Origin: Gigaspora rosea
Lineage: Eukaryota; Glomeromycota; Glomeromycetes; Diversisporales; Gigasporaceae
Direction of reading: 5' to 3'
Length of the DNA: 64,000 bases
Assembly (NCBI GenBank): GCA_003550325.1
Contig: QKWP01001098.1
Span: 77,488-141,487, forward strand
The translations under genes were made by a program, and so were the position numbers. Shown in pieces: positions 11,277 through 22,200 of the stretch. The first letter of the stretch is position 1; every line of letters starts with the position of its first letter. The notes under the pieces are model-generated. The model was not told the DNA's origin and ran no database searches. It saw only the letters and a list, made by a program, of their open reading frames with translations.

Positions 11277-12211
11277 TAGTGATGTGCCACGTACAGTACT
11301 ATACGTACAGTACTGTACGTACTGTACGTACTGTTCGCTAAAATTTTTGCTGATAATTTATTAAGAGAAATCGATAGAAATATTTATGTACCAATTGACC
11401 AATCAAATTCATTAATTGATCAACACCCGATGAAGCTTTCTTGTTAGATAAATTAAATTTGTACATATTGCATCTAAAGTAGCGATCTATCTAAAGTAGC
11501 TACTTTAGATATATAAAGTAGTGCCTTAATAAAATTAAGCAGATATGTACATAGTATATTACTAATTTGCTATATTAACTATTTGCTTATTAAAATAAGT
11601 TTAAACATTATATTAATTATAATATAGACTAACATTAAAAAAAATTAAAATATAGATACTAATTTAATTTTATTATATGATCTTAATTTTTTATATAAGC
11701 ACTATCGTATATTATTTTAATGATTACACATCACTAGCTGCATACTTTAAAATGATGCAGATTCGATCACTAGATCACAAGAATTTTGCCTATATATATG
11801 AAGTCTTTTTTTTGGATAAATGCATTATATAATTTTTTATTTATTAATTTTTTTTTTTTGCTATTGAATCAAATTTATCTACCTAATTAGCAACTCGACT
11901 AAAATCTCTGAACTAAATTTATTTTGAAACCAATTCAATAGATTTATAGATTTACTACTGTTTGTTCATTTTATATGTTTGTTTCATTTGTCTCTCTTCT
12001 GAGAGTTCTTGAAAGTGATATTAACTAGATAATTAACTTCGAACGACCTAAATATTTATCTATTAAAATAGAATTAAAATTATATTAATTGTAATATAGA
12101 CTAATATTTAAAAAATTTTAAAATATAACCACTAGAGCAATTTTACTTTATAAGTACTATATGTACTGTACACTAAAAAAATTTGAACATCATATAAATG
12201 GCACATCACTA
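11277..12211. mobile_element. Non-autonomous hAT-like element, 8-bp TSD
   Basis: A 935-bp element with 13-bp perfect TIRs (TAGTGATGTGCCA at 11277-11289, TGGCACATCACTA at 12199-12211), flanked by the perfect 8-bp repeat AATAAGAG (11269-11276 and 12212-12219). The 8-bp TSD and TAGTG terminus fit the hAT superfamily. Next to the left end is a palindromic ACGTACAGTACTGTACGT run (~11291-11332), answered near the right end by GTACTATATGTACTGTAC. No transposase ORF remains. Confidence 0.9.
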
Positions 12212-12219
12212 AATAAGAG

Positions 12220-13227
12220 TGATAATCATACAGAAATATAAAGTGTGTAAGCATAAGAGTATAGTTAGTGTATGTGAAGAAAGAAATAAATAATATATTT
12301 AAAGGAAAATGATGAATATTAGTGTAGAAGATTCGTCATTTAGTTAGCTGATATGACGAAGTAAAATAGTAAATATTTAAAGAAGATAGAATTTATTTCA
12401 ATATGTATCGATTTGTATATGCAAGTAATTTTATTAAGTTTAATAATAATGATAGGAAATGTAAACGTTATAGTCAGTACATTTTTTCTTTAAATGTATT
12501 ATTATTATACGTATCTAAATTTACTATTTTGTGGTTTATTTAATATTGGCTAAACTAAATAAGGAATTGTCTACAATACTATATAGGGAAGGTGTTATAT
12601 TGCATATTATAAATTTAATTATTTAATACTGTAAAGTTGAAAAAAGTGTTGTTTTCCATTTCAGTAATATTAAGTTGTAACATAGATTCCATAATTGTAT
12701 CATTATAGTCATGTTAATCTTGCCTTTCTAGTATTAGATATTATTATGTATTTTTAGCAGCTTTTTATATAATAGTTACACTATTCGCACAAATAAGTAA
12801 ATTGTACGTGGTTATTTTAAAATTATGTATATATTTGTTTACAGTATTTACTTGCAGTGCGTAATAAGATGCCAAAATTATCAGCCGCTTTACAGTGGGA
12901 TATATAAATAAAGGTAAAAAATAGATATAAGCGTAATTTTCTGATTTTTAACAAATAATGCTACTTCTTTTATTCTTCTTTAGTAGTCAAGCAAAAAATT
13001 TTGTTCCTATCATTGAATCGATAGGGCCTTTGACTAAATGTATTATATAAAGAAATAATATGACACAGGGATTCGTATTAAATGGTTTAGAATCCACATA
13101 CTCCCTCCCTTGAAAGTGTGTCATATATTGCATTTATTTTTTTTCTGTGTTTACAAAAACATTAGAGGGTGCAATCTATTGTTTATATACTTTTTCTCTT
13201 TACTTTGTTAACTTTAATATATTTTTT
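12220..13227. other. AT-rich intergenic DNA, no gene seen
   Basis: No long frame or recognisable motif. Near 13036-13130 there is a weak inverted relation between TAAATGTATTATATA...ATGACACAGGGA and TCCCTTGAAAGTGTGTCAT, perhaps a worn MITE. Confidence 0.4.
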
Positions 13228-13318
13228 TTACTCTGGACGCGATCGTCATCCTCAATGTGGGGCGTGTAAGAAGGAAGGTAATGCAGACTTCCTAAACAAC
13301 TGAACCACACCACAGAAG
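13228..13318 (-). mobile_element. Possible tRNA-derived SINE / tRNA-like relic
   Basis: A small GC-richer island. Read on the minus strand it contains TGGTTCAGTTG, which fits the pol III box A consensus. About 55 bases later comes GATCGCGTCC, one base off a box B core, inside a T-arm-like hairpin with a 5-bp stem (GGATG/CGTCC) and a 7-base loop. An A-rich tract follows downstream. The pattern fits a tRNA-headed SINE or tRNA pseudogene. The acceptor and anticodon arms are not convincing. Confidence 0.3.
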
Positions 13319-13820
13319 TAATTTGAATGTATCCACTAGAAAAAAATATATAAACAAAATTTATCCTTAGTATTGTTTTTATACTACGTCAATGAACAAA
13401 GTTAAGTTCGATCTGAACAAGGTATATATTGCAGTTTAAATAGGGTAATTCGTGTCAAAACGCTTTTGTGTTGATAGAGAGATTACTATAAAAATTTTGG
13501 TTCAGAACTGCAGTGATTAAAAATGCTATAAACGCATTATATATCAAGAAGAAGGGGGTATTTACATAGATAGATACAAATAGAGATAGAGAAAAATTTT
13601 AATATTTATATAATTTAATCTAATTGGTTATAAAATTTAATTCACTAATAATCGGCATCACAATTGCAGTTGTTTATTAGTATATAATCAATTAATTAAT
13701 TGATCAAAAGATAAGGTAGTGATATTGATCATTAGCAAATTTCGGGAGCATAATTTTATAGGCATTAGGATAAAATTGCATTTCAACTTAATGCGCTGAT
13801 TTTATTATTTTATGCTTTAA

Positions 13821-14110
13821 GGGTAGAGGGTACGTAAATCATTTTTATATAGTTTTTATATTTTATTTTGAAATTTTCATTTAAAATTGGTATATGCTAC
13901 TAATAAACCTTTTTTAAATTACAACTAATTTTTATTAAAATTTTACAAAATATAAATAAAACAATTTATTTATTATGATAAAATTTTGAACTATTATTAT
14001 ATTTTAAAAAAATATACTTGTATATATCATAAAGTTTTTCTAGGTTGGCCAAAAATTTTCTGGGTTGCACAAAATTGCTAATGCTGATTGGTCAATTTAC
14101 GTAAATTTAT
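13821..14110. mobile_element. TTAA-flanked MITE, copy 3 (decayed)
   Basis: Starts after TTAA (13817-13820) with GGGTAGAGGGTACGTAAATC, like copies 1 and 2. It shares the internal phrase TCTGGGTTGCACAAAATTG (~14067-14087), which in copy 1 reads CCTGGGTTACACGAAATTTG. The right end was not found. Confidence 0.6.
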
Positions 14111-14837
14111 AAGTTAGTTTTATTACTAAATTTTAATATCCAATCTTTAAAATTTCATATCCTACGAGTTTTTAACCAATTTTAATGATTTTACTATTAT
14201 TAGAATTAGAAAAGCCTGCTCTACAAACTTGGCTTAAAATATGATTAGTTTATTTATTATAATTTTTCATAAAATTAAATATAAAAAAAATTTATCATTA
14301 AGTTTATATATAATTTTAAATAGTACCCTCTTACTATTAATATTATTAAAATTCGTAATGAAGGCTTACTAGTAAGTATCTAAATTTGTTTATTAAGTGC
14401 AGTGAAGAAATAATTTTTCTTATTTATTTCCTATTTTATCATTTTTTTTACTAATGCTAAAGTAATTTAAATATGATATATAAAAAATAGTATTAAAATT
14501 ATTGTAAGTTGGTTTAATAACAAAATATTGAATAAAAAAATTTAATATAAGTTGGTGGGTAATATTTTTTATATTGAAATTCGATGATATAAAAGTAAGA
14601 AAATTAGTAAAGGAAAAGGATAATATTAAAATTCGGGCTTAGAAATAGATTTATTTAATAGCAAGGGTTGAAGTAATTGAGGAGGTAAGAACGAGAAGAT
14701 AGGATAATACGTATATAATATATAATAAATGATTAATTGAAAAGAAGATTAGAAAGCATGCAGATAGACGAATTGTAAATAGAGTAAGTAATTTGCATAA
14801 TTATGATATATTTAATGATATGATTAGTGTAATAGGT
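14111..14837. other. AT-rich DNA, no gene seen
   Basis: No frame, splice structure or repeat boundary that I can support. It leads into the 15-bp tandem array. Confidence 0.4.
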
Positions 14838-15002
14838 GTAATTATATTTAGAGTAATTATATTTAGAGTAATTATATTTAGAGTAATTATATTTAGAGTA
14901 ATTATATTTAGAGTAATTATATTTAGAATAATTATATTTAGAGTAATTATATTTAGAGTAATTATATTTAAAGTAATTATATTTAGAGTAATTATATTTA
15001 GA
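14838..15002 (+). repeat. 15-bp minisatellite, 11 units
   Basis: Eleven units of GTAATTATATTTAGA with only two or three substitutions. Because the unit is a multiple of three, it gives an open frame (14793-15023) that would read as repeated VIIFR. That frame is a by-product of the repeat, and I do not call it a gene. Confidence 0.95.
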
Positions 15003-15100
15003 GTAAATAAAGATTTTAATTAGGGTTGGGTTAAATTTGTATGCTTATTAAGAACAAAATTAAATTTTAGATAATAGTCAGAAAAATTAGAGAGAAGTGA

Positions 15101-16440
15101 TTAAGGTTGGTTTAGGTTGTATAAACCTTTCTCGTGTACTATTGCTAATCTTTTATATTCTTCTAAAGCGGCGGTAGGACTTATTAGATATCTGTAGTCA
15201 AAGCTTAAAATATGAAGGGTTTTCCAGGAAGTAGTGCAGCTTATTGCAACATATGTTTGACCCTCAGCAAAGATTGTTTCATCTACACTAGTAGTAACGT
15301 GAGGTAAGGTTATGCCTTGGACTTTATGAGTTGTGAGAGCAAAAGCATTTTGCAGAGGAATTGTTGACTTGATGCAGGTTGTCTATTTATATAAAAGTAG
15401 GAAGTTTCTTTTTGAACCATTACTTTACTTATTCCATCACAAGTCGGAAAGGTGACTTCGATATTATTTGCATCTATAAGTTTTGTCACTATTCCGATTG
15501 TGCTATTACAGATACCGTCATTGAAGAGTTTATTATTTAAGAACATTACTCTGGCACCCTCCTGCAAATATAAGATATGGGTAAGTTTGTCATGTTTTAA
15601 ATTAGATAATCAAGTGGTTTGGAAGAAGAGGGATGAAGTTTAGTAAATCTTTAGATATAGAGATTATTGGTTCACAGGAAGTTTGGTCTAGAGGGAGATA
15701 ATAAAAAAGTAATTGGTTTATATTGGCAGCAGCTTGATGGGTGGGTACTATATGAGTTGTGTCAAAAAATTTATTAGGTGAAATAATTGAATTTATTTTA
15801 GATGAAATAATCGATTTGGCCAGGTTAGATAGTTTTCCTACACGTATTTCTTGTAATATATTATTAAAGTCGATATCATCATGTTGCCTTTGTGGAGAAG
15901 TAAGAAATAAAAGAAAAAGCATAGCCAAGCTTGGGAATGAAACACAGGGAGTGGACGTATCGGAGGGAGTTGAGCTAGGTCACCTACTACTAGGGTAGGT
16001 ACACCTCCAAAGATGAGATTATTATTATAAAGTTTTGCAAAAGTATCACTAATAAAAGTGAATAGGTTAGCATCAACTATTAGATTTCATCAAGTATAAG
16101 AAATTCAATTTTTTTTAAATTCAAAACAGTTTCAGAATCAGAGTGAACTAAAGTTTCATATTGGTTGCCACGAAATCTAATTTTTAAGGTTAAATGAATC
16201 ATTTTTTCACTAATATTTTATGCTGCAACACCAGTAGGGGCCATTAAGAGATATTTCTTTCTTTTTGATAATAAATAAGCTATTAATTGAAGGAGCATAA
16301 ATGTTTTACCAGTTCCAGCAGAACCAGTTAAGAAGAAATATGGATACTTTCTACTATTCAATTTTTCAAACACATTACACAGAATACTATAGATATTATA
16401 TTGTATAGTATTAAGAGATAAGTCAGATCAGATATTAAGG
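15101..16440 (-). pseudogene. PIF1-like helicase domain of the Helitron
   Basis: Superfamily 1B DNA helicase module that would unwind Helitron DNA during rolling-circle transposition. Walker A reads LTGSAGTGKTFMLL near 16284-16325, followed by KYLLMAPTGVAAYN. Walker B and motif III read GGVPTLVVGDLAQLPP (~15950-16010). The later part has MQEGARVMFLNN (15567 downward), FALTTHKVQGITLPHVTTSV and QTYVAIS (motif V/VI region, ~15220-15345). The protein ends LYNLNQP with TAA at 15101-15103. At least two frame changes separate the blocks, and the usual Arg after QTYVAIS is Cys. All key helicase motifs are otherwise visible. Confidence 0.9.
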
Positions 16441-17389
16441 TAAGGAGTGTGTCATTCTAAAGATAGAAATTGATTAAAAATTAAAGTTGATAGTTCTTGG
16501 TTTTGAAATTCTGATACTAGTGATCTTATTAATGTGTTGTAAGCATTTAACAAATTATTTTTTTCTAACAGATGACTACGACGAACTGAATCCATCTCAA
16601 GAGCGAATCTTAAAGGAAAAATAGATTGAAACCTATCTTTATAAAAAATAAACCCTCCTGTAATTCTTCCTCAGATCTGGCAGGAAATTTCATAATCAGA
16701 TGTTAAAAAAAAAAGGTTCACCATCCTCTATTCTGTAGCTAGTGAAACATAAAAGAATAGATATTTTTCGTTGTGATACATCAGCAAAAAAAAATATGCG
16801 TAAACCTCTGCAAGTTTTTATGCGAGTGTAAACTTGCAAAAATCTTATGATTAGTTCAGAGTAATACATAGGGGTAATAATTATGTAAGTTTACGCCATA
16901 GCAAATATATATGTAATCTTACATAAATTATTGGCATAAATATTTCAAAAATCTTATGATACAATGCGAAATAAAAAAATGCCCCTTTGGAGGGTTGCAG
17001 GATTGCAGGAGCAATATTTTCGCATATTTTGTGATGTTTTCGCATTGTTTCGCAACATTTTGCAAATTTCGCAAATTTTCAAAATTTTTTAAAAAATAAA
17101 TAAATGATATATATATTCACATAATTATGCTTTTTTACAGAATTTCGCAATATTTCGCACGGTTTCACAATTTATTATAAAATTTTTATTTTTTTATTTA
17201 TTATATTTTACATTTATTAAATATATACAGTATTTTTAATTAATATTACATACTTTATTATATATTACGTATTATTTTTACATTATTACAAATATTTTAA
17301 ACTACTTTCGCACTTCGTCACATCTAATTCTATTAAAACTAGCTCTATATACTTATTTTCGCTCACCCCACAGTTAGCTATTATCTTCG

Positions 17390-19030
17390 CTTTTTTGTTT
17401 TCTATCATTTTTGAAAGTGTCGGAAGCAGTGTTGGAAATTTCAGACTCAAACACAGTTCTCATAAGAACAGTATATTAGCTACAAGTGTTCTCAACCAAT
17501 TGGTTAGTGTTCACTAAAAAAAAAAAAAAAAAAACCCACCAATATAAGTAGTTGTTATTGTTGCTATTATAACAAATTGAAATCCCTTTTATCAAAATTA
17601 AATAAGAATTTTATCAACTTGCATAAAATTATATAGCTAATTATTATACTTATGAGAACAATATTATTATTTTACTGTTCTCAAAAAATTTTAGAATAGT
17701 GAACAGTAAAAAAATTTTACTGTTCTCAAATTTATAACAGTGTTCTCATGAGAACTCTGAGAACACTAATTTCCTACACTAGTTGGAAGTAGTAGTTGGC
17801 ATGCGCAAGGTTTTGAAAAGTTATTGTTTTTCTCGCAAAGTGCCAAAATAAAATAAATTAATAAAAAAATTTAAAAATAAACCAAAAAAAACAAAAACAA
17901 AAAACACGAAACAAAAAAAATAAAGTGAAACCTTGCAAAAACTTGCAAAAACTAGCAAAAACTTGCGAAAACTTGTGCACATTTCTTTAAAGAAGCATTC
18001 TTGAAAATTTAAAAATTGCTGAGGGTGTGTTTTTGAAAGTGTCGAAAGTCGTAGTTGGCATGTGCAAGGTTTCGAAAAGTTGTTGTTTTTCTCACAAAGT
18101 GTTGAAATAAAATAAATTAATAAAAAAATTTTAAAAATAAACCAAAAAAACAAAAACAAAAAGCACGAAATGAAAAAATAAATAAAACAAAACCTTGCAA
18201 GAACTTGCAAAAACTTGCAAAAACTTGCAAAAACTTGCACTTATTTTTCTAAAGAAGTGTTCTTGAAGATTTAGAAATTGCTGGGGTGTGTTCTTGAAAG
18301 TGTCGAAAGTTGTAGTTTGTATGCATAAGGTTTCGAAAAGTTGTTGTTTTTCTCGCAAAGTGTCGAAATAAAATAAATTAATAAAAATTTTAAAAATAAA
18401 CCAAAAAACAAAAACAAAAAGCACGAAATGAAAAAATAAATGAAACGAAACCTTGCAAGAACTTGCAAAAACTTGCAAAAACTTTGCAAAACTTGCAACC
18501 ATTTCTCTAAAGAAGTGTTCTTGAAGATTTAGAAATTGCTGGTATGTGTTCTTGAAAGTGTCGAAAGTCGTAGTTGGTATGCGCAATATTTCGAAAGTTG
18601 TTTGGTTTTCTTGCAAAGTGCCGAAATAAAATAAATTAATAAAAAAATTTTAAATAAACCAAAAAAACAAAAACAAAAACCATGAAACGAAAAAATAAAT
18701 AAAGCGAAACCTTGCAAGAATTTGCAAAAACTACAAAAACTTGTGAACGCTTGCGAAAACTTGCGCCATTTCTCTAAAGAAGTGTTCTTTAAAATTTAGA
18801 AATTGCTGGGTGTGCGTTCTTAAAAGTGTTAGAAGTCGTAGTTGGCATGCGCAAGATTTTGAAAAGTTGGTTGTTTTCTTGTAAAGTGCCAAAATAAAAA
18901 TAAAATAAAAAAATTAAATAAAAATAAATAAAAAAAATAAAAAAACAAACAAAAACAAAAAAAATCAAACAAAAACAAAAAAAAACAAACAAAAACAAAA
19001 AATAAAAAACAAAAAAAGTGAAAAAAACAA
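17390..19030. repeat. ~260-bp tandem array, about five units
   Basis: Unit marker GGCATGCGCAAGGTTTCGAAAAG recurs (with changes) near 17799, 18056, 18320, 18576 and 18844, a period of ~257-268. Each unit also has TTGCAAAAACTTGCAAAAAC, AAGTGTTCTTGAAGATTTAG and a run of AAATAAATTAATAAAAA. The first unit is split by the MITE at 17427-17781. Minus-strand frames of 60-160 codons rich in Phe/Leu/Ile are by-products of the repeat. Confidence 0.9.
17427..17781. mobile_element. hAT-like MITE in the first array unit
   Basis: A 355-bp element with ends CAGTGTTGGAAATT and (reverse complement) TAGTGTAGGAAATT, typical of hAT termini. Flanks GTCGGAAG (17419-17426) and GTTGGAAG (17782-17789) are an 8-bp TSD with one change. 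Near each end are several copies of GTTCTCA/TGAGAAC, including TGTTCTCATGAGAAC. It has no ORF. Confidence 0.85.
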
Positions 19031-19817
19031 AACAGAAGATCTAATTATAAACAAAAGATCTAATCTAATCTTGTAGTACAGAATTTGAACTTCATCAAAC
19101 TATTTCGAACTATTTCGAAAAATTAGTCCAATGCGCGATCCAGATTACAGATCTATTGATTCAGCTTGTTTTCTGGTTCTAAAATATTTTGAAAGGGTTC
19201 GAATATTTATGTAAGAAATTTAGTATAAATTTACGATTTCTTACAGTTCATAAAAAAATTGTAAAAAATTTAGCGTAAACTTTCGCAAGTTTTTACAATA
19301 TATAAGAAAATCGTAAACTTACATAAAAAGTTTAGAGTAAAACTATGCAAGTTTTACAGTGCATAAGAAAATCATAAATTTACATAAAATTTTTATATAA
19401 ATTTAGGATTTTCTTATACATCATAAGACTTACGTAGTATTACGCTAAATTTTACGTAAGTTTACGATTTTCTTACATACTTAAAAACTTGTGCAAGTTT
19501 ACGCATATATATTTTTGCTGATGTACTATTCTATTTTTTCTGTCACGAGTATAAAATAATTTTGATCTTGGACTAGGAGGTTTAGATCTAAATGTAAAAT
19601 TACGAAAATAGTCAGAGTAGGTAATTTGCTAAAAAGATTCAAGATCAGGGTGGTCAAAATATTTATCTATCGCATTATCCCAATATGGAAGGTCACTGTA
19701 TTAATCAAATTTATCACCATTATCATTATTGTCTTGCAAAGATAAACAGGTTTTACAAAACGTGAGCACAAGTTTGAGGGTGCAGAGGAAGGTAATGTAC
19801 AGCGACAGAACAACGAG

Positions 19818-20460
19818 TTAAAGAATATTGTAGCAGAGTATCATTAGCTCTATAGAGCCTAATCGTCTTGCCATAATATGTCTTCTATAATCTTTGGCTT
19901 CATCAATACTAAAGAGTTCTGAAGGTTCAGATTTAGTGATATATTTAGTTATGTATTTAGCAAATCCAGTAGAGGTGATGTATTGAAAATTAATATGGCC
20001 ACACCATATAATTAATGTTTCGGGATAGTAAGGAATTACCATTTTATCTTCTGGTTTTGTGCACTGGTAAATATAGCGCAAGGAGTTACATGAGTAGTAA
20101 GTATGATTAGATAAGTGTTGGGAAAAACCCTTTGAACATGGAATACCATTAGTAGAAGGGCCACCACATCTATGATCACAGTGGTGTATTTGGAAAGATA
20201 ATACTAATGCATAAAATTCTGGTCCAGTTATAGGATCAGGAACATTAGTACGAATTGCATTTAGGGCAATTAACTCAGGAATTTTTTTTCAGTATAGGCA
20301 AAACTGTGTATATGTATAGAGCCACGATTTTTGAATTCATTACATTCGAAAAAATGTTCCTATTTACCCCATCTAGAAAGTGATAGGTTTTTCCAAAGTT
20401 TATTATGAATATTAGTTAGGTAATTGCAATAGAACAGGTAGGTATAAAGTGGATGATTAG
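19818..20460 (-). pseudogene. Helitron Rep nuclease region
   Basis: Rolling-circle Rep (Helitron_like_N type) segment. From upstream it reads PSNHPLYTYLFYCNYL, then KLWKNLSLSRWGK with a stop, then FFECNEFKNRGSIHIHSFAY (the HxH metal-binding motif of Rep proteins). Next come PELIALNAIRTNVPDP, a Cys/His-rich stretch (HHCDHRCGG) and the open block 20081-19818. That block has CGHINFQYITSTGFAKYITKYITKSEPSE, where the tyrosines of YITKY are the expected nicking residues. Stops in the segment mean it is inactive. Confidence 0.85.
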
Positions 20461-20471
20461 AGGGCATTGTA

Positions 20472-20645
20472 CAGTGTAACCCCGCAATAGTCACATTCGC
20501 TTTAGTCACAATCTCGCTATAGTCACCTTAATTTCCTATTTAATTATATATACTATATATAAATTTTAGCTTGCATTAGTCACAATCTCACAATAGGCAC
20601 ATAGAAAGTCCGATTTTGACATGTGACTATTGTGGGGTTTGACTG
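20472..20645. mobile_element. 174-bp TA-flanked MITE in the Helitron gene
   Basis: Ends CAGTGTAACCCCGCAATAG and (reverse complement) CAGTCAAACCCCACAATAG, directly flanked by TA (20470-20471 and 20646-20647). The ACCCC start and TA target match Tc1/mariner (pogo-like) MITEs. Internally it repeats AGTCACA several times in both orientations. Excision of the unit leaves the Rep frame open (DNRNT to MPSNHP). Confidence 0.85.
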
Positions 20646-20911
20646 TATTTCTATTGTCAGTTTGTCTTAAAATTTCACATAAATGGGGCATTTATCTTCA
20701 GCCATTGTCATTGTATAAAAGATTTGTAGTAGCCCATATGAAATTAACATAGTGTTAACTTAATATTGTTTGCGTTGAAAAAAAGGGCAGCTATATGAAG
20801 ACTTGAAGGGATTGTAGTAGTTTTAGATTCATCAATGATATTTCGTACATTATAAGAGCTTTGAGCAATCAAATCAGCAGTTGTAGAATGATATTCGTGG
20901 CTAAAATTTTT

Positions 20912-21607
20912 GGGGGTCAGTTAAAGTGGAGTAGGGTCCCTAGTGCGATGCGAAATAAAATGCAAATTATGCGATGCAATTGGTTCAAATTATGCGGCTA
21001 ATGCTTTACATTTAGAATTATACAAAACGATCGTAAAATTATGTTAAATTATGCGATTTTTTTTACTATTAACTACGTGATAAATATACTCAATCTGGAT
21101 TGGTCAATTTCTTTCAGAATTTTGAATGTATATATATGTTGTGCCTCAGATTAAAACTTGCGTCAGATTGAATCAAATGACTATCAATTGACCAGCATTA
21201 AATGATCGGCAACAACTGGCCTAAACTAACTGCTAAATTTGTCGTAATTTTACCCCAACACTAATCTAATTTAGGCCAGGTATCATCTGATGCAAGGATC
21301 GACAACATATATAAAAAAAATTGCGCTCAAAATTTTTTATATTAAAAATGATCAATCACAGGCGCTATTTACTATTATGCGATTTGGGCCAAATTATGCT
21401 TCGCATATGCGATGCTAAAAATTGGCTCATTATGCGCATCGCATCGCATCGCATAAAACTAGGGTCCCTAAAGCGGAGTTAACTCAATATATGAACTACA
21501 TACTGCATAAATTGAATTCTTGATATTTATATATAAAAGCCCTTCTAACTGCATCAAAAAGGTAACCCTAACCCTAACTAAATTTCACTCCGCTTTAACC
21601 GACCCCT
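20912..21607. mobile_element. TIR element in the Helitron N-terminal region
   Basis: Left end GGGGGTCAGTTAAAGTGGAGT and right end (reverse complement) AGGGGTCGGTTAAAGCGGAGT are inverted repeats of ~21 bases. ATTTTT occurs on both sides (20906-20911 and 21608-21613). Removing it joins the Helitron residues LLSAKN to FSHEYH. It carries telomere-like CCCTAACCCTAAC (~21566-21578) and is itself split near its left end by the element at 20942-21460. Confidence 0.75.
20942..21460. mobile_element. Nested MITE with 9-bp TSD and GCGATGCG repeats
   Basis: A 519-bp element flanked by the perfect 9-bp repeat AGGGTCCCT (20933-20941 and 21461-21469), itself nearly palindromic. Ends AGTGCGATGCG and (reverse complement) AGTTTTATGCGATGCG. 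GCGATGC/GCATCGC occurs many times close to both ends (six or more). It sits in the left TIR of the 20912-21607 element, so it is the younger of the two. Confidence 0.75.
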
Positions 21608-22200
21608 ATTTTTGGCTGATAATAAATGATTATGGTTTTGAAAATTTTTTTTTTCTAAATTTAGATAAGACCAATGTGCCAATACCAATATAAACAGAAA
21701 CGAGGATCAGGGCAAAGTAGGCGTAATTTTATGTACTTTCCGTAACTATCAATAGAATGTTAAAAATTTAGAAGTCGTCTTATATTTTCGAAGTGTCCTT
21801 GACCATTAGGAAAGAGATCAGGAAATATTAGAGCTTCCAAGTTCAGGTTATTAAAGGTAATAGGGTTGTTAGACCCAATAATTGATCTAGCTACTAAGTG
21901 GTTGTAATGTGCATCTTCATTGTAGATTTCTTGAGGAAATGAATTATTTGGAACAACTAAGTCAGGAATGCGAAGAGAAATATCAGGAATATTACTGCAG
22001 TAGGTATTATTAGAGGTACCGAGCTAAAGGTAAAGGGATTGGAACAGGTGTAGTTGGGGAAGGATAGGTAATAGTTATATTTGAAGCATATTCTCATATA
22101 AGAGGATTTTCTTGCTTTAACCAAATAGATGCAGAAATTAAAGAATCATGGAACCAATTTGGAGGTTCATTGATATTCAGAAAGTGCTTTAACACGAGCT

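Larger units (their letters stand above)
16779..19523. mobile_element. 2.7-kb TA-flanked element inside the Helitron gene
   Basis: Inverted ends CATCAGCAAAAA (left) and TTTTTGCTGATG (right), each next to TA (16777-16778 and 19524-19525). Removing it joins the Helitron frame (DRKNRIV to SQRKISILL) without disturbance. Both ends carry many short copies of GCGTAAACTTGCAAG, TTACGTAAGTTTACG and CTTATG in both orientations. The middle holds a 260-bp tandem array and a hAT-like MITE. TA target sites suggest a Tc1/mariner-type transposase, but none is encoded here. Confidence 0.85.
15101..22200 (-). pseudogene. Helitron Rep/helicase gene, broken and loaded with insertions
   Basis: Minus-strand gene for a rolling-circle Helitron protein. 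N-terminal pieces lie at ~22190-21640 (FHDSLISASIWLKQENPLI; EALIFPDLFPNGQGHFENI; SYGKYIKLRLLCPDPRF) and ~20900-20700. The Rep nuclease pieces (~20460-19700) contain SIHIHSFAY (HxH-like) and YITKYITK (catalytic Tyr region), followed by RRHIMARRLGS. A PIF1-type helicase follows (16440-15101). The reading frame resumes on the far side of the TA-flanked insertion at 16779-19523, so that insertion is later than the gene. Frameshifts and stops are scattered throughout, including TAA and TAG codons in the Rep region. I could not place the Helitron 5'-TC and CTRR-3' ends. Confidence 0.88.

Noticed and set aside
14793..15023. 76-codon frame with repeated VIIFR
   Set aside because: Entirely produced by a 15-bp repeat without stops in that frame. 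No flanking coding signal.
17821..18998. Several minus-strand frames rich in Phe/Leu/Ile (61-161 codons)
   Set aside because: They repeat with the 260-bp array period and follow its base composition, so they are by-products of the satellite.
16779..19523. Regularly spaced repeats that might suggest a CRISPR array
   Set aside because: Units of ~260 bp without unique spacers, in a eukaryotic transposon. Not CRISPR.
20912..21607. Reading the GCGATGCG block as part of the Helitron end
   Set aside because: It is bounded by its own 9-bp repeat, inside a second element with a ~21-bp TIR, both within the Helitron coding frame.
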